A DNA stretch of 64,000 nucleotides from Polynucleobacter sp. 73C-SIWE (GCF_018882465.1 NZ_JACVOK010000001.1:1-64000), one strand, 5' to 3'; shown: positions 49,110 through 60,594, numbered from the stretch's first letter. Numbers and translations are program-made. The notes: a model not told the origin generated them from the sequence alone.

Positions 49110-49937
49110 ATGAGCCAATCACCACAAAGCATCATTGAAGAAGCCTGGGAAAACCGCGCAAACCTTTCTCCAGATAGCGCCCCTGGCAACGTCCGCGGCG
49201 CTGTTAATGCCGTCTTAGAGGGCCTCAATAACGGCACTATTCGCGTTGCTGAACGCCAAAGCGTTGGTAAATGGGAGGTAAATCAGTGGGTTAAGAAGGC
49301 TGTTTTGCTTTCCTTCCGACTTGAGGACAACATTCCTATGGGCGCTGGTGGCTATACCCAGTTCTACGACAAGGTGCCTAGCAAATTCCAGAACTACACT
49401 GCGGCTGATTTTGCTGCTGGTGGCTTCCGCGTAGTTCCCCCAGCCATGGCTCGTCGCGGCTCATTTATTGGTAAAAATGCGGTTTTAATGCCCTCTTACG
49501 TCAATATTGGTGCCTATGTTGGCGAAGGCACCATGGTTGACACCTGGGCAACAGTCGGTTCTTGCGCCCAAATCGGTAAAAACGTTCACCTTTCCGGTGG
49601 CGTAGGTATTGGTGGTGTTTTAGAACCCATCCAGGCTGGCCCAGTCATCATTGAAGATAACTGCTTCATTGGAGCGCGCTCCGAAGTGGTTGAAGGCGTG
49701 GTCATTGAAGAAAATGCTGTGCTCTCGATGGGCGTATATATCGGTCAAAGCACCAAGATTTATGACCGCGAGACTGGCGAAGTCCATTACGGACGAGTTC
49801 CAGCAGGCTCTGTAGTCGTACCTGGCTCACTGCCCTCTGCGTGCGGTAAATACAGTTTGTATGCTGCGGTTATCGTCAAGAAAGTGGATGCTCAAACTAG
49901 AGCAAAGACTGCCATTAACGAATTACTTCGCGACTAA
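49110..49937 (+). CDS. dapD: Tetrahydrodipicolinate N-succinyltransferase
   Basis: DapD transfers succinyl from succinyl-CoA in the lysine/diaminopimelate pathway. The 275-residue protein has an N-terminal helical domain and a left-handed beta helix with hexapeptide repeats ([40 protein letters not shown]). It is six bases before dapE, which acts two steps later. Confidence 0.97.
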   Translation: MSQSPQSIIEEAWENRANLSPDSAPGNVRGAVNAVLEGLNNGTIRVAERQSVGKWEVNQWVKKAVLLSFRLEDNIPMGAGGYTQFYDKVPSKFQNYTAADFAAGGFRVVPPAMARRGSFIGKNAVLMPSYVNIGAYVGEGTMVDTWATVGSCAQIGKNVHLSGGVGIGGVLEPIQAGPVIIEDNCFIGARSEVVEGVVIEENAVLSMGVYIGQSTKIYDRETGEVHYGRVPAGSVVVPGSLPSACGKYSLYAAVIVKKVDAQTRAKTAINELLRD

Positions 49938-49943
49938 ATTTCG

Positions 49944-51095
49944 ATGAGCGCCACCCTTGAGCTCACAGAAGCTCTCATTGCTTGCCATTCCGTTACCCCG
50001 GCTGATGGTGGTTGCCAAGAATTAATCGCGACACGCTTACAAGCTCTCGGCTTTCATACCGAGAGTGTTGTGAGTGGCCCTGATAACTTTCAAGTAACTA
50101 ACTTGTGGGCAATTAAAAAAGGGAAAGCTGGTGACGAAGGCAAAGTACTAATGTTTGCCGGACATACAGATGTTGTGCCAACTGGGCCATTGGAAAAGTG
50201 GACCAGCAACCCATTCACCCCAACCATACGCGACGGCATGCTTTATGGTCGTGGTGCAGCGGATATGAAGACCTCCCTCGCTGGATTTGTTGTCGCTACT
50301 GAAGAGTTTATTGCTGCCCATCCCGATCACCAAGGCTCCATTGCTTTTCTCATTACTAGCGATGAAGAAGGTCCCGCGAATGACGGCACCGTCATCATGT
50401 GTGAACGCTTGCAAAAGCATGGTCAACGTCTAGACTATTGTGTGATTGGTGAACCCACCTCGGTAGACCAACTCGGCGACATGATTAAGAATGGACGCCG
50501 TGGCTCCTTGTCAGGCAAGCTCAAAATGAAAGGTATCCAGGCGCACATCGCCTACCCTCATTTAGGCAAAAATCCGATTCATCTTTCTGCACCTGCAATT
50601 TCTGCGCTAGTAGAAACTGAATGGGACAAAGGGAATCAATATTTTCAACCGACCAGCTTTCAGATCTCCAATATTCATGCGGGCACCGGCGCAAATAACG
50701 TCATCCCTGGCGAGTTAACCATTGATTTCAACTTCCGCTTCTCAACCGAGAGCAAACCAGAGCAATTGCGTGAGCGTCTTGAAAAGATTCTCAAAGATGC
50801 TGGGCTTGATTTTGAAATTGACTGGGTATTAGGCGGCAGTCCATTCATTACAGGTGATGGCGCTTTAGCGGTAGCACTGCGCACAGCGATTAAAGCTGAA
50901 ACTCAGATTGATACAGAGCTATCTACTACTGGCGGCACCAGCGATGGTCGTTTTATTGCCAAGATATGCAAAGAAGTGGTGGAGTTTGGCCCCCTAAATG
51001 CCACTAGCCACAAGATTGATGAGTGCGTCATCATTGATGATGTAGAGCCGCTTAAAAATATTTATCGCAAAACGCTTGAGCAACTCATTGCTTAA
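49944..51095 (+). CDS. dapE: Succinyl-diaminopimelate desuccinylase
   Basis: DapE releases succinate from N-succinyl-diaminopimelate; it is an M20-family dizinc hydrolase. The 383-residue protein has the metal ligands in [12 protein letters not shown] and [13 protein letters not shown], the catalytic glutamate pair in [13 protein letters not shown], and the late [12 protein letters not shown] and [12 protein letters not shown] motifs. Co-directional with dapD and prmB. Confidence 0.97.
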   Translation: MSATLELTEALIACHSVTPADGGCQELIATRLQALGFHTESVVSGPDNFQVTNLWAIKKGKAGDEGKVLMFAGHTDVVPTGPLEKWTSNPFTPTIRDGMLYGRGAADMKTSLAGFVVATEEFIAAHPDHQGSIAFLITSDEEGPANDGTVIMCERLQKHGQRLDYCVIGEPTSVDQLGDMIKNGRRGSLSGKLKMKGIQAHIAYPHLGKNPIHLSAPAISALVETEWDKGNQYFQPTSFQISNIHAGTGANNVIPGELTIDFNFRFSTESKPEQLRERLEKILKDAGLDFEIDWVLGGSPFITGDGALAVALRTAIKAETQIDTELSTTGGTSDGRFIAKICKEVVEFGPLNATSHKIDECVIIDDVEPLKNIYRKTLEQLIA

Positions 51096-51132
51096 TTGCG
51101 AATAGATTCTTTTCTAATACAACTAATCCATC

Positions 51133-52029
51133 ATGGACCCTGAGCCTCAGCAATCCCTAACAGTCAATCAGTGCATCGATCAAATTGCACAAAAACTAGA
51201 AGCTGCCAATTTACATTATGGACATGGCGCGATTGATTCACAGAGTGAAGCCTTGTGGCTTGTCAGCAAACAGATCGATTTAAGCCCAAGTGATGCACTA
51301 GATCATTTAGAAGATCCCATTACACAAGAGCAGCAGCAAAAAGCATTCGCTGTCGCTAATGCAAGAATCTCCACACGCAAACCACTCGCCTATATTTTGG
51401 GTGAAGCATGGCTTATGGGCGTACCTTTTTTCTGTAGTGAGCAAAGTATTGTTCCCCGTTCATGGATTGCAGAACTGATTGTCGATGGCTCTCTAGAGCC
51501 TTGGCTACCAGCAGATGGTAAAGCGCTTGATTTATGCGCCGGCAATGGCTCACTAGCAGTGCTACTCGCGCTCTCTTGCCCTGATATTCATGTGAGCGCT
51601 TGCGACATCAGTATGCCTGCCTTATCTGTTGCCGCTCGGAATGTGGATCGGCATGGCTTGAGCTCTCAAGTAGAGTTATTTGATGGCGACTTATGGAATG
51701 CACTACCTGAGCCTAATGAAGACAATCTTTTTGACTTGATCATTTGCAATCCACCATATGTCAACGCGAACTCAATGAATGCACTTCCCATTGAATATCA
51801 TGCTGAGCCAGCTCTAGCATTAGCCGGTGGAGATGATGGGATGGACTTAATCAGAAGAATTATTGCGCATGCGCCTGATTACTTATCTGAGCGCGGCGCC
51901 ATTCTGATTGAGATTGGCAATGAATATGAAAACTTCAAAAAAGCCTTCCCGCAAATTCCAGTCATTTGGATGGAAGTATCTGCTGGTGAAGAGCAAGTCT
52001 TATTAATTCAGGCAGAAGACCTGCGCTAA
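51133..52029 (+). CDS. prmB: Ribosomal protein L3 N5-glutamine methyltransferase
   Basis: PrmB methylates a glutamine of ribosomal protein L3 with S-adenosylmethionine. The 298-residue protein has the N-terminal helical domain, the cofactor motif ALDLCAGNGSLAVLLA and the NPPY motif in LIICNPPYVNANSM that binds the glutamine. HemK/PrmC is the closest alternative; the AYILGEAWLMGVPFFC segment and location after dapE fit PrmB. Its stop is seven bases from the convergent radA stop. Confidence 0.92.
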   Translation: MDPEPQQSLTVNQCIDQIAQKLEAANLHYGHGAIDSQSEALWLVSKQIDLSPSDALDHLEDPITQEQQQKAFAVANARISTRKPLAYILGEAWLMGVPFFCSEQSIVPRSWIAELIVDGSLEPWLPADGKALDLCAGNGSLAVLLALSCPDIHVSACDISMPALSVAARNVDRHGLSSQVELFDGDLWNALPEPNEDNLFDLIICNPPYVNANSMNALPIEYHAEPALALAGGDDGMDLIRRIIAHAPDYLSERGAILIEIGNEYENFKKAFPQIPVIWMEVSAGEEQVLLIQAEDLR

Positions 52030-52036
52030 CCAGTCA

Positions 52037-53401
52037 TCAACTTAATTCTGTTGCTGCTGCAATTGCCTGATCAATTCGCTCGACTGGAATGACTTTCAAT
52101 CCAGGAATCTTCGTCTTAGGCATATTGGCCTTCGGAATAATGGCGACTGTGAAGCCCAACTTAGCAGCCTCTTTCAATCGTTCTTGACCGCGCGGGCATG
52201 GACGAATCTCCCCAGCCAAGCCAACCTCACCAAACACGATCAGCTCTTTAGGTAAAGCGCGATTTCGAATCGACGACTGGATTGCTAACAGCACCGCTAA
52301 GTCAGCCGCAGGTTCTGAGATTTTGACCCCACCGACCGCATTTAAGAACACATCTTGATCAAAGCAAGCAATACCAGCATGACGATGCAATACCGCTAAG
52401 AGCATTGCCAAGCGAGCTTGCTCTAAACCAACGGCCAAACGCCTAGGATTAGGAACATGTGCGGTATCTACTAGCGCCTGAATTTCTACCAATAATGGCC
52501 GACTACCCTCTTGGGTCACCAATACACACGCGCCCGGAACCATCTGCTCATGCTGCGATAGGAAAATGGCGGAAGGGTTCGTAACACCGCGCAGACCTTT
52601 TTCAGTCATCGCAAATACGCCCAGCTCATTCACAGCACCAAAACGATTTTTAATTGAGCGCACTAGGCGGAATGAAGAATGTGTATCACCCTCAAAGTAC
52701 AAAACGGTATCGACAATGTGCTCAAGCACACGGGGACCGGCTAAGTGGCCATCCTTAGTAACGTGACCCACCATCAAGACACAAATACCGCTTGATTTAG
52801 CGGCCCTGGTTAATTGCGCAGCACACTCCCGAACCTGCGCCACAGATCCTGGTGCAGAACTCAATACCTCAGAGTACAAAGTTTGAATCGAGTCCACTAC
52901 CAATACTTGTGGCTTAACGGTATCCATAATCGAAATCAGTTTCTCCAACTGAATTTCTGCTAAGACCTCCAATTGGGGAGCATCTAATACAATACGTTTT
53001 GCACGTAAGGCAATTTGCGCTGCCGACTCTTCGCCACTGCTATAGAGTACATTCATGCCAGCAGCACTCATCTCGGCTAGAGCTTGTAAAAGTAATGTGG
53101 ATTTACCAATACCGGGATCGCCGCCTAAAAGCACTACGCCGCCTGGAACCAAGCCACCACCCAAGACACGGTCAAACTCTTCTACGCCTGTGCTAAATCT
53201 TGGCAGGTCTTCTGCAGCAATTGCAGAAAGTTTTTGCCGCGGCAAGGATTGTGCCAAACCCTGAAAACGAGAGTTCGAGGTTGTCTCTGGCAAGCCCTCC
53301 TCCATCGTGTTCCATGCCTGACAAGATGGACATTGCCCTTGCCACTTTGCAGAGGTACCGCCACAAGATTGGCAGATGTAAACCGTTTTGACTTTAGCCA
53401 A
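52037..53401 (-). CDS. radA: DNA repair protein RadA
   Basis: RadA is a RecA-like helicase that promotes branch migration in recombination and repair. The 454-residue protein has the N-terminal zinc finger (Cys10, Cys13, Cys24, Cys27), Walker A GGDPGIGKS (about 93-101), Walker B LVVDSIQTLY, the RadA-specific KNRFG motif and the C-terminal Lon-like domain. The start appears to be TTG at 53401. Confidence 0.96.
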   Translation of the reverse strand: MAKVKTVYICQSCGGTSAKWQGQCPSCQAWNTMEEGLPETTSNSRFQGLAQSLPRQKLSAIAAEDLPRFSTGVEEFDRVLGGGLVPGGVVLLGGDPGIGKSTLLLQALAEMSAAGMNVLYSSGEESAAQIALRAKRIVLDAPQLEVLAEIQLEKLISIMDTVKPQVLVVDSIQTLYSEVLSSAPGSVAQVRECAAQLTRAAKSSGICVLMVGHVTKDGHLAGPRVLEHIVDTVLYFEGDTHSSFRLVRSIKNRFGAVNELGVFAMTEKGLRGVTNPSAIFLSQHEQMVPGACVLVTQEGSRPLLVEIQALVDTAHVPNPRRLAVGLEQARLAMLLAVLHRHAGIACFDQDVFLNAVGGVKISEPAADLAVLLAIQSSIRNRALPKELIVFGEVGLAGEIRPCPRGQERLKEAAKLGFTVAIIPKANMPKTKIPGLKVIPVERIDQAIAAATELS

Positions 53402-53443
53402 GGGTTGCCTAGTAATGAAGTTAAATGAATATAGAGTGAATCA

Positions 53444-53935
53444 TTAATCGAGCTGCGTACCCGCTTTATTTTCTTGTGCGCGCTTAGGCGCATCCTTGCG
53501 GCGCTGCTCTAGATCAGCCGCTCTTGCAGCAGCGGCTTTTTGCTTTTCTTCAAATTCACGCTGATTATCTACACGCTCAGCAGCCTTCACTGGCGAAGCA
53601 CGGTCAGCAGCGCGTTTGATATCTTCTTGATCTTTTAAGCTCTTACGTAATTTACGTTGCTCATCATGCAATGCGATCTCTTGCTCGGTAATTGGGTCTA
53701 TTTCTTTACGATATTGGGTTCTAGCACTGCCAATACAGTAGTTGACCCAATACTTTTGATGGCATTCAGCTTGAGCCTTACCCCAACGATACTTTGCCCA
53801 CTCACGCTGCAGTTCAAGCTCTTGCTCAATCTTATTTAATTGTTCGAGTCTAGCCTCTTCAGCGGGAGTCGCCAAGACAGAACTAGCAATAGAATAAGCT
53901 AGCAAAAAAATTCCGAGGAATAATTTTGAGCGCAT
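53444..53935 (-). CDS. Secreted charged coiled-coil protein, unknown function
   Basis: The 163-residue protein (from the ATG at 53935, with GAGAG before it) starts with a signal peptide (MRSKLFLGIFLLAYSIASSV, cleavage near VLA). The mature part is strongly charged and helical (QLNKIEQELELQREWAKYRW, then many Lys, Glu, Arg) with two cysteines (CHQKYWVNYC). It is probably periplasmic. No family name recognised. It is 8 bases after kup on the same strand and may be co-transcribed with it. A longer frame from a TTG at 53950 is less likely. Confidence 0.7.
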   Translation of the reverse strand: MRSKLFLGIFLLAYSIASSVLATPAEEARLEQLNKIEQELELQREWAKYRWGKAQAECHQKYWVNYCIGSARTQYRKEIDPITEQEIALHDEQRKLRKSLKDQEDIKRAADRASPVKAAERVDNQREFEEKQKAAAARAADLEQRRKDAPKRAQENKAGTQLD

Positions 53936-53946
53936 AAGAAAAGCTC

Positions 53947-55887
53947 TCAAATTTCCACCTTTGCGCCTAATTCCACAATTCGATTGGCAGGTATCTTGAA
54001 AAAGTCAGACTGACGTCCAGCATTTTGATACATCCAGCAGAACAAACGCTCACGCCAGAGTGCCATGCCAGGTATAGCTGAAGGAATAATGGTATCGCGC
54101 GACAAGAAGAATGAAGTGTTCATCATGTCAAACTTCATATTGAAGTTAGTCTCAATCAAGTTAATGATTGTTGCCATATCAGGAGTCTCTTTGAATCCAT
54201 AGATAGCTCTAACAACAAAGATATTGCCGCCCAAATCCTTGAGGGTAATACGATCCTGATCATTAACATAAGGCACATCCCAAATACTCACCTTTAAGAA
54301 AAAGACTCTTTCATGAAGCACGTGGTTATGCTTCAGGTTATGTAAAAAAGATACCGGCAAATAATCTACGTGTGCAGTCAAAAATATAGCCGTACCCTCA
54401 ACTCGATGAGGCGGGTGCGCAAGCAAGGCACCGATAAAGCTACTCAATTCAATGCCGTCCTCCATTGCACGCTTGCGCAAAATTTGACGGCCGCGGTACC
54501 AGGTAATTAAACAAGTAAAGCAAAGTAAGCCGAGAGCTAATGGGTACCAGCCACCGTCTTTAATCTTAATCAGATTCGCTGTCCAAAAAGCAACATCGAC
54601 GAGGAAAAAGGCAGCCGTAATCAATGCCACTAATACAACATTCATCTTCCACTCGCGGAACATTACTACCGCTAGCAAAATAGTGGTGATGAGCATTGTT
54701 GATGTTACGGAAATACCATACGCAGCTGCCAAGTTAACAGACTCTCGAAACTCAATAATGGTGACAACTACCATAAACAATAAAGCCCAATTCACAATCG
54801 GAATATAAATTTGGCCCTGCTCAGAATCTGAGGTGTGTAAAATATTCATGCGCGGCATAAAGCCCAACAAAATTGCTTGGCTTACCAATGAATATGCTCC
54901 AGAAATGACGGCCTGAGATGCAATCACGGTGGCAGCAGTCGCTAAGCCTACCGTTGGCCACAAGGCCCATTCTGGGACCATTAAATAAAAGGGGTTCTTA
55001 ATTGCCTCGGGATCTGAGAGCACCAAAGCTCCCTGACCAAGATAGTTAATCAGAAGACTTGGTAGAACAATAAACAGCCACGCATATCTCACTGGAGCGG
55101 GCCCGAAATGCCCCATATCAAGATAGAGCGCTTCGACACCGGTCACCACAAGAACAACCGCACCCATCACAATGTAGGCAGTAGTTGGATGCAGTCTGAT
55201 GAAATCGATTGCGTACAAAGGATTAAAGGCAGCAATAATCTCAGGGGCATCGCCAATATTCCAGATACCCAATGCAGCAAGTGTGAGGAACCAGGCAAGC
55301 GTAATGGGTCCAAATAATTTTCCGACTGCAGCAGTGCCATATTTCTGAATGAGAAATAAAGCCACCAAAATAATGAGTGAAATTGGAATAATGAATTTAT
55401 GTAAACCTGGGGCGGCTATCTCAATACCCTCAACCGCTGACAGGACAGAAATAGCTGGGGTAATAACCGACTCGCCTAAGAGCATGCAAGCGCCTAGCAT
55501 GCCCATGATCATAAAAAAGAAGTAGCTCTTTGATTTACTGTCAAAAGAACGTAAAGCTAAGGCCATCAAAGACAGAACACCGCCTTCACCTTTATTGTCT
55601 GCACGCATCACAAACAAAACATACTTCACGGTCACAACTAAAATAAGAGCCCAAATCATCATTGAGATGACGCCAAATAAAGCTTCTGGAGTATATGCAA
55701 TGCCATGATTGGCATCGAAACATTCTTTTAAGGCATAAAGCGGGCTAGTTCCGATATCGCCGAAAACTACGCCAATCGCTGCGAGCATCATTACACCAAG
55801 ACTTTTTTTATGCTCACCACCAGGACCACTAACTTCTACCGGATTCAGAAGCGTTGAACTGGAAAACTCTGGATTACTAATTGACAT
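53947..55887 (-). CDS. kup: Kup-type potassium uptake protein
   Basis: Kup brings K+ into the cell with protons. The 646-residue protein has the family start [19 protein letters not shown], about 12 membrane helices (to residue ~450) and a cytoplasmic C-terminal domain. Other motifs are [17 protein letters not shown] and [21 protein letters not shown]. The divergent initiator tRNA gene lies upstream. Confidence 0.95.
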   Translation of the reverse strand: MSISNPEFSSSTLLNPVEVSGPGGEHKKSLGVMMLAAIGVVFGDIGTSPLYALKECFDANHGIAYTPEALFGVISMMIWALILVVTVKYVLFVMRADNKGEGGVLSLMALALRSFDSKSKSYFFFMIMGMLGACMLLGESVITPAISVLSAVEGIEIAAPGLHKFIIPISLIILVALFLIQKYGTAAVGKLFGPITLAWFLTLAALGIWNIGDAPEIIAAFNPLYAIDFIRLHPTTAYIVMGAVVLVVTGVEALYLDMGHFGPAPVRYAWLFIVLPSLLINYLGQGALVLSDPEAIKNPFYLMVPEWALWPTVGLATAATVIASQAVISGAYSLVSQAILLGFMPRMNILHTSDSEQGQIYIPIVNWALLFMVVVTIIEFRESVNLAAAYGISVTSTMLITTILLAVVMFREWKMNVVLVALITAAFFLVDVAFWTANLIKIKDGGWYPLALGLLCFTCLITWYRGRQILRKRAMEDGIELSSFIGALLAHPPHRVEGTAIFLTAHVDYLPVSFLHNLKHNHVLHERVFFLKVSIWDVPYVNDQDRITLKDLGGNIFVVRAIYGFKETPDMATIINLIETNFNMKFDMMNTSFFLSRDTIIPSAIPGMALWRERLFCWMYQNAGRQSDFFKIPANRIVELGAKVEI

Positions 55888-56000
55888 CTCATAACCTTAA
55901 GGTATGTTGCGTGGCAATATGTTACTCCTTATAGGGGGCTAATAAAGCAGGAACGAAACCCTCAAAAACCGTGTTTTTGTATTCCTTTTGAAGGAAAACC

Positions 56001-56030
56001 TCGACAGAGACCCCTAAAAAATGGTAGAAT
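56001..56030 (+). promoter_or_regulatory. Promoter of the initiator tRNA gene
   Basis: TCGACA (56001-56006) and TAGAAT (56025-56030) are separated by 18 bp and place the start about six bases before the mature tRNA 5' end. Confidence 0.6.
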
Positions 56031-56042
56031 TTCAGCTTCAGA

Positions 56043-56119
<77 letters not shown>

Positions 56120-56132
56120 GTAATTCAGTACT

Positions 56133-56160
56133 AAGCCCTTAATTTTTAAGGGCTTTTTGC
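56133..56160 (+). terminator. Terminator after the initiator tRNA
   Basis: AAGCCCTTAA pairs with TTAAGGGCTT around three T's, followed by a T-rich tail (TTTGCTTTTT). Confidence 0.85.
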
Positions 56161-56200
56161 TTTTTAGTACTAACTAAACCCTGAGAACCTGCTTAATCAA

Positions 56201-56740
56201 CTAGCTCTTTGGCCCGTCAACTGCTTGCAAGTAACCCTTGAGGTATTGAGCTGGCACAAATAAATTGCTGCTCACCCCAGTTTTTGAAGAAATAGTGACC
56301 TGAAATCCCTTATCCATTTGCTCCCGTAAAAAAGCATCGGTGACTTGAATGGACATCAGCTCTTTAAATACACAACCTTGCGCATCGCAGACGCCAGCTT
56401 CCCTGGATACAACCTTGAAAGTACTTGCAGGTTTATTCAGTAAGTTTGCTGATTCGTAATAACGCCAAGGAGCGAAGTAAGTCAGATGAACTAGGAGTTC
56501 GTATGTTTTGGCACCCTGAGTACTTTTCTCTCCTCTGAGACTAAACATCTCAAAAGTATTGGCATCATCCATCGTATTGATCGGTGGACCTTGATAAATT
56601 TTTGCCCCATTACTCGGATTAGAGCTAATGATGGTAGAACGATAAACATCGTTTATCTCCCAAGCACTAACCACTCTATCGTTACTTTTGCACGCTATTA
56701 AACCAAGGCTAATGATGAGTAAAATAATAATTCTGTACAT
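56201..56740 (-). CDS. Predicted lipoprotein, unknown function
   Basis: The 179-residue protein has a short signal sequence with lipobox LIAC (Cys17), so it is probably anchored to the outer membrane. The rest has beta-rich segments (SLRGEKSTQGAKTYELLVHL, FTVISSKTGVSSNLFVPAQYLKGYL-like) and no domain I recognise. Two further cysteines (CDAQGC) are close together. It stands alone, 81 bases past the tRNA terminator region and 117 bases before the glycine-zipper gene. Confidence 0.7.
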   Translation of the reverse strand: MYRIIILLIISLGLIACKSNDRVVSAWEINDVYRSTIISSNPSNGAKIYQGPPINTMDDANTFEMFSLRGEKSTQGAKTYELLVHLTYFAPWRYYESANLLNKPASTFKVVSREAGVCDAQGCVFKELMSIQVTDAFLREQMDKGFQVTISSKTGVSSNLFVPAQYLKGYLQAVDGPKS

Positions 56741-56857
56741 ATCTAAATCCCCTTAAGTTTGGAAATCATACTATCGACCAACTAAAGAGGGGTCTATTGT
56801 CGCCAGATGAACTTGCGGCAAGCATTTCCATATTTAGCTCTACTCTATGTTAAAGGC

Positions 56858-57229
56858 TTAATTCAAAACCTTATAACCTCTCCCACTCAAGCAGCGCTTA
56901 ACAACTGCTTCCTGAGCCTGGTTACCGCTAAATGCACCGCCAGCTCCACCTATCACTGCACCAGCACCGGCTGCCTGAATGATGCCAGTCTTATTACCAC
57001 CCGTAACCAGTCCCAGCAAGCCGCCAACTACGGCACCTGCGCCAGCACCTTTTGCTGCAGTCTCACCCATGCCAGATTGATCTTTTGCATACGCCTGGCA
57101 CTCCTGCAGGTCTTTTTCATAGGCAGATTCATTAACGCCCTTCATATCCACGAGTGGGCGAACATCGGCGCCAGCACAGCCAACAGCCGCCATCAGAACC
57201 AAAGAACACAATGCAACTAGCTTATTCAT
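56858..57229 (-). CDS. Glycine-zipper lipoprotein
   Basis: The 123-residue protein has a signal peptide with a possible lipobox (AVGC, Cys18) and a central glycine-rich region (KGAGAGAVVGGLLGLVTGG and AAGAGAVIGGAGGAFSG) typical of glycine-zipper 2TM proteins (OmpA-like transmembrane or SmpA/17 kDa antigen group). It ends in a small cysteine-containing domain (VVKRCLSGRGYKVLN). Role likely structural in the envelope; function otherwise unknown. It follows comEC by 40 bases. Confidence 0.8.
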   Translation of the reverse strand: MNKLVALCSLVLMAAVGCAGADVRPLVDMKGVNESAYEKDLQECQAYAKDQSGMGETAAKGAGAGAVVGGLLGLVTGGNKTGIIQAAGAGAVIGGAGGAFSGNQAQEAVVKRCLSGRGYKVLN

Positions 57230-57269
57230 ATTCGTTACCTTTTTACTGAATCAATTTGAGATCAAGGGA

Positions 57270-59738
57270 TTAATCCTCGAGACTCCTATGCCACAGACGA
57301 TTTATATCATGCCGCCAAAATTGTGTCGAAAACTGAGCATTATTTTTAAAGGTCCAGACTTGTGCACCGGTGATTGGCGTTTGATGAAAGAGAATTTTTA
57401 AATCTCGATAGCGAGCACTAACCGTCGGATGTGGATGACCATAACGATTGCGGTAGCCATTTTGTGCAAAAGCTTGGTCAGGCTCCAAATTTTTGAGCAG
57501 TTCAAGTGATGAAGAGGTCTTACTTCCATGGTGTGGTGCCATAAAAATAAGTCGCTTATCGGATAACTCTTCAAGCCTAAGTTGATTAAGTCGCTCCACC
57601 ATATCAGCTTCGCCCTGTTTTTCAACATCACCGGTTAACCAAAAAGAATTTTTCTGATTACGCACTTCAAGAACACAACTCATTTCATTTGGCTTTCTAG
57701 GGTACTCCCCCTCAAAAAGCGTTTCTTCATCCGGATGCCACACTATGAACTCCACATCATTCCAAATCCAGCGCTGTCCAAACCGACAAGGAATACTTGG
57801 GATTTTTCTAACTTGGAGGTTTTGAAGCAGCGGATTATTACTCGGTAGAGAACCCATCATTGAATCAAACTGTATTTGCTTTAGTAGCGTAGCAGCTCCA
57901 CCGATATGATCACTATCGCTATGACTAATTACCATGCGATCTATTTGATCAATACCCCTTCCGCGCAAATAAGGCAGAATCACGCGCTGCCCGGCATCAT
58001 CCCTCTTTCCTTGAATGGGTCCGGTGTCATAGAGTAGGTTCCTATTGGCAGTCTCCAGCAAGACCGCTGTGCCTTGACCAATGTCCAGAACGGTTGCCCT
58101 AAATTCACCAGCAGCTAAAGGGGAGTGATTCAAATAGTTCCACTGCGGGACAAACATAGGCATCGATAGAGACAGAGCTAAGGCACGTGATTTCCAGTGA
58201 TGCTTCAATTCTCCTGGGCGGATGGCATAGATAATCCCAATGCCAGATAACAGCAAACCCCACCACTCTGGTTGTTTAGCCCAAATGATCGACCAATTCC
58301 AGCTAGCCATCCAATCTAATACAACTGCTAAATACTCCATCGCCATATGCGCAGGCAATAACAGCCACCTGCCAATAAACTCAGGTAACAATGCTCCTGC
58401 GATCGCTAGAGGAGTCACAACATAGCTCACCAAAGGAATTGCAAAGGCATTAGCCAAGGGTGACACTACGGATACTTGATAAAACCAATACAAAGTAAAC
58501 GGAAGTAATGCGATAGTGACAACCGCTTGTACTCTACAAGCTTCCCGCAAAGCTTGTAGCAGACGATCAGTCCAGTGAATCTCTAACTCTTTTCCGGTAG
58601 GAATTCCTAATAGGCCACTGGAATCACTCATGGCATAAAGGATGGCTGCAACAGCGCCAAACGATAGCCAAAAACCTGGGGTATAGGGTGCCATAGGATC
58701 TATTAGCAAAACCAATGCTAATGCCCACCACCAAATATCGAATGATCTAGGATTTCTACCAGACCAAAGTGCAAATGCAACGACCCCAACCATATACATG
58801 GTTCTCTGTGCTGGAATCTGAAAACCCGCTAACCATGCGTAGACAAATGCAGTCAAAAACCCAGCACTTGCGGCCACTTTTCCGACGGGGATTAGGAGAG
58901 GCCATGAACGACGTCGCCATATAAAGGCAGCTATAGAGGCTCCAACTCCTGCCAACATCGTCACATGTAGTCCTGATATTGAAATTAAATGTCCGATACC
59001 TGTAGCATTAAATATCTGCCAGTCCTCTTGATCAATCGCATTTTGATCGCCCATTACCAAGGCAATAATTACTCCCGCATAACGAGCGTCTTCTGGTAAC
59101 AGCTTTTGAATCTTTTTACGCAGGCTCCAGCGCGCTAACTCCATACGTAACTCAAATTCAGTTAACCCAATGTCTTTTGAAAGTAAGAGCTCTCCTGACC
59201 TTATCGAGCCACTGGCTCCAAAGTCTTGATGAAAGGACCAACGCTCAAAATCAAATGTATATGGGTTGAGAGACCCATAAGGTCGTTTCAGCTTTACCTT
59301 AAACCTCCAACGCTGACCCGGAACGACCTCGGGAATTACCTGCGGATTTCTCCAGGCTGGTTGCCAACTCAAATAAATACGTTTAGGAAGATGATTTACA
59401 GACTCATCAATTTCAAATGCAAATTTAGCGCCCGCAGAGTTACCCTGAGGCAGCGCAACTATACGCCCTTCTATCGTTAAGTCTTTTCCCTCCATTTCTG
59501 ACGACAGAAGATTACTCAATCGATTCTCGGCATAGCGTGCGTTCCAAGCGAAGCCAAGCACAAACATTAAGGAAAGAATTGCCAATTGGTGAGGGAGGCT
59601 GGATGACTGTTTGATACAGATAAAGAGACAGCACATCGCTCCGATCAAAAAACATCCAGCAACCCAATGGATAGGAATCTTTTGTAAAAATAAAAGGAGC
59701 GATCCCCCGGCGATGAACGCCGTAATTGCTAAGCGCAA
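57270..59738 (-). CDS. comEC: ComEC/Rec2 DNA uptake channel
   Basis: ComEC is the inner-membrane channel that takes up single-stranded DNA in natural transformation. The 822-residue protein has an N-terminal OB-like domain, the competence domain with many helices (GIGHLISISGLHVTMLAGVG), and a C-terminal metallo-beta-lactamase domain with DIGQGTAVLLE, SHSDSDHIGG and APHHGSKTSSS. The start may be a TTG (59738). Gene order lolC-lolD-tatD-comEC is compact (overlap 4, gap 4). Competence cannot be inferred from this gene alone. Confidence 0.93.
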   Translation of the reverse strand: MRLAITAFIAGGSLLLFLQKIPIHWVAGCFLIGAMCCLFICIKQSSSLPHQLAILSLMFVLGFAWNARYAENRLSNLLSSEMEGKDLTIEGRIVALPQGNSAGAKFAFEIDESVNHLPKRIYLSWQPAWRNPQVIPEVVPGQRWRFKVKLKRPYGSLNPYTFDFERWSFHQDFGASGSIRSGELLLSKDIGLTEFELRMELARWSLRKKIQKLLPEDARYAGVIIALVMGDQNAIDQEDWQIFNATGIGHLISISGLHVTMLAGVGASIAAFIWRRRSWPLLIPVGKVAASAGFLTAFVYAWLAGFQIPAQRTMYMVGVVAFALWSGRNPRSFDIWWWALALVLLIDPMAPYTPGFWLSFGAVAAILYAMSDSSGLLGIPTGKELEIHWTDRLLQALREACRVQAVVTIALLPFTLYWFYQVSVVSPLANAFAIPLVSYVVTPLAIAGALLPEFIGRWLLLPAHMAMEYLAVVLDWMASWNWSIIWAKQPEWWGLLLSGIGIIYAIRPGELKHHWKSRALALSLSMPMFVPQWNYLNHSPLAAGEFRATVLDIGQGTAVLLETANRNLLYDTGPIQGKRDDAGQRVILPYLRGRGIDQIDRMVISHSDSDHIGGAATLLKQIQFDSMMGSLPSNNPLLQNLQVRKIPSIPCRFGQRWIWNDVEFIVWHPDEETLFEGEYPRKPNEMSCVLEVRNQKNSFWLTGDVEKQGEADMVERLNQLRLEELSDKRLIFMAPHHGSKTSSSLELLKNLEPDQAFAQNGYRNRYGHPHPTVSARYRDLKILFHQTPITGAQVWTFKNNAQFSTQFWRHDINRLWHRSLED

Positions 59739-59742
59739 GAGT

Positions 59743-60594
59743 CTAAGAAGCTAGTTTGGAGTTTGCAGAATCAGCACAGAGTGCTGACCAACGGGGTAAT
59801 ACTTGCATGGCATTGCGCCATACTGCAGCTGAAAAATCAGCCTCATTGATTCCACGGATAGACGCTAGCATCCTAGCTATCCGAGGTAAGAACCCAGGCT
59901 CATTAAATGCAATGCCCTCCCCCCTCCCCCATGCTGGAGGGATATCGGGCGCATCAGTTTCTGTGACGATGCTATCAAGCGGTAATTCAGTTAAGAGTCT
60001 GCGAATTTGCAAAGCGCGTTCATAAGTAGCGGCACCTCCAAAACCCAACTTAAATCCTAGTTCAATAAACTGCTCGGCTTGCTGAAAGCTACCATTAAAA
60101 GCATGAGCAATCCCACTAGGAATCTTACGACGACGCAGGGATTTTAATATAGCGTCCTGTGATCGACGCACATGCAAAATGACTGGTAGCTGAAACTGTT
60201 GCGCTAGATCTAATTGCGTATTAAAAAAATATTCTTGCTTATGTGGGTCTAAGCCCTCTACAAAATAATCGAGGCCAATCTCACCAATACCAACAAATCT
60301 GGGATCAGAAAGGGATTGGGTAATTTCTTTTTCAAGAATGGAGATATCACCCTCCTGCGCTTGATTGGTATATAGAGGATGAATGCCAAGCGTATAGACT
60401 AAGCCTGGAATCTGTTGACCATATTGATTTGCAAGTGCGCGAACTGCTTCGCAATCAGCTGCTTTGACGGCCGGCAATAAAATTGCCTGAACATTGTTAT
60501 CAAGCGCACTCCGAATGACCTCAGGTAAATTCTTTGCAAACTCTGGCGCATCCAGATGGCAATGGGTATCGATCCACATAGGGCGATCGCTCAT
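59743..60594 (-). CDS. TatD-family metal-dependent hydrolase
   Basis: The 283-residue TIM-barrel protein has the HCHLDAPEF start (HxH metal motif), [11 protein letters not shown] with the catalytic glutamate, [10 protein letters not shown], and late [10 protein letters not shown]. TatD proteins act as 3'-5' DNases or other metal hydrolases. Overlaps lolD by four bases and precedes comEC by four. Confidence 0.9.
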   Translation of the reverse strand: MSDRPMWIDTHCHLDAPEFAKNLPEVIRSALDNNVQAILLPAVKAADCEAVRALANQYGQQIPGLVYTLGIHPLYTNQAQEGDISILEKEITQSLSDPRFVGIGEIGLDYFVEGLDPHKQEYFFNTQLDLAQQFQLPVILHVRRSQDAILKSLRRRKIPSGIAHAFNGSFQQAEQFIELGFKLGFGGAATYERALQIRRLLTELPLDSIVTETDAPDIPPAWGRGEGIAFNEPGFLPRIARMLASIRGINEADFSAAVWRNAMQVLPRWSALCADSANSKLAS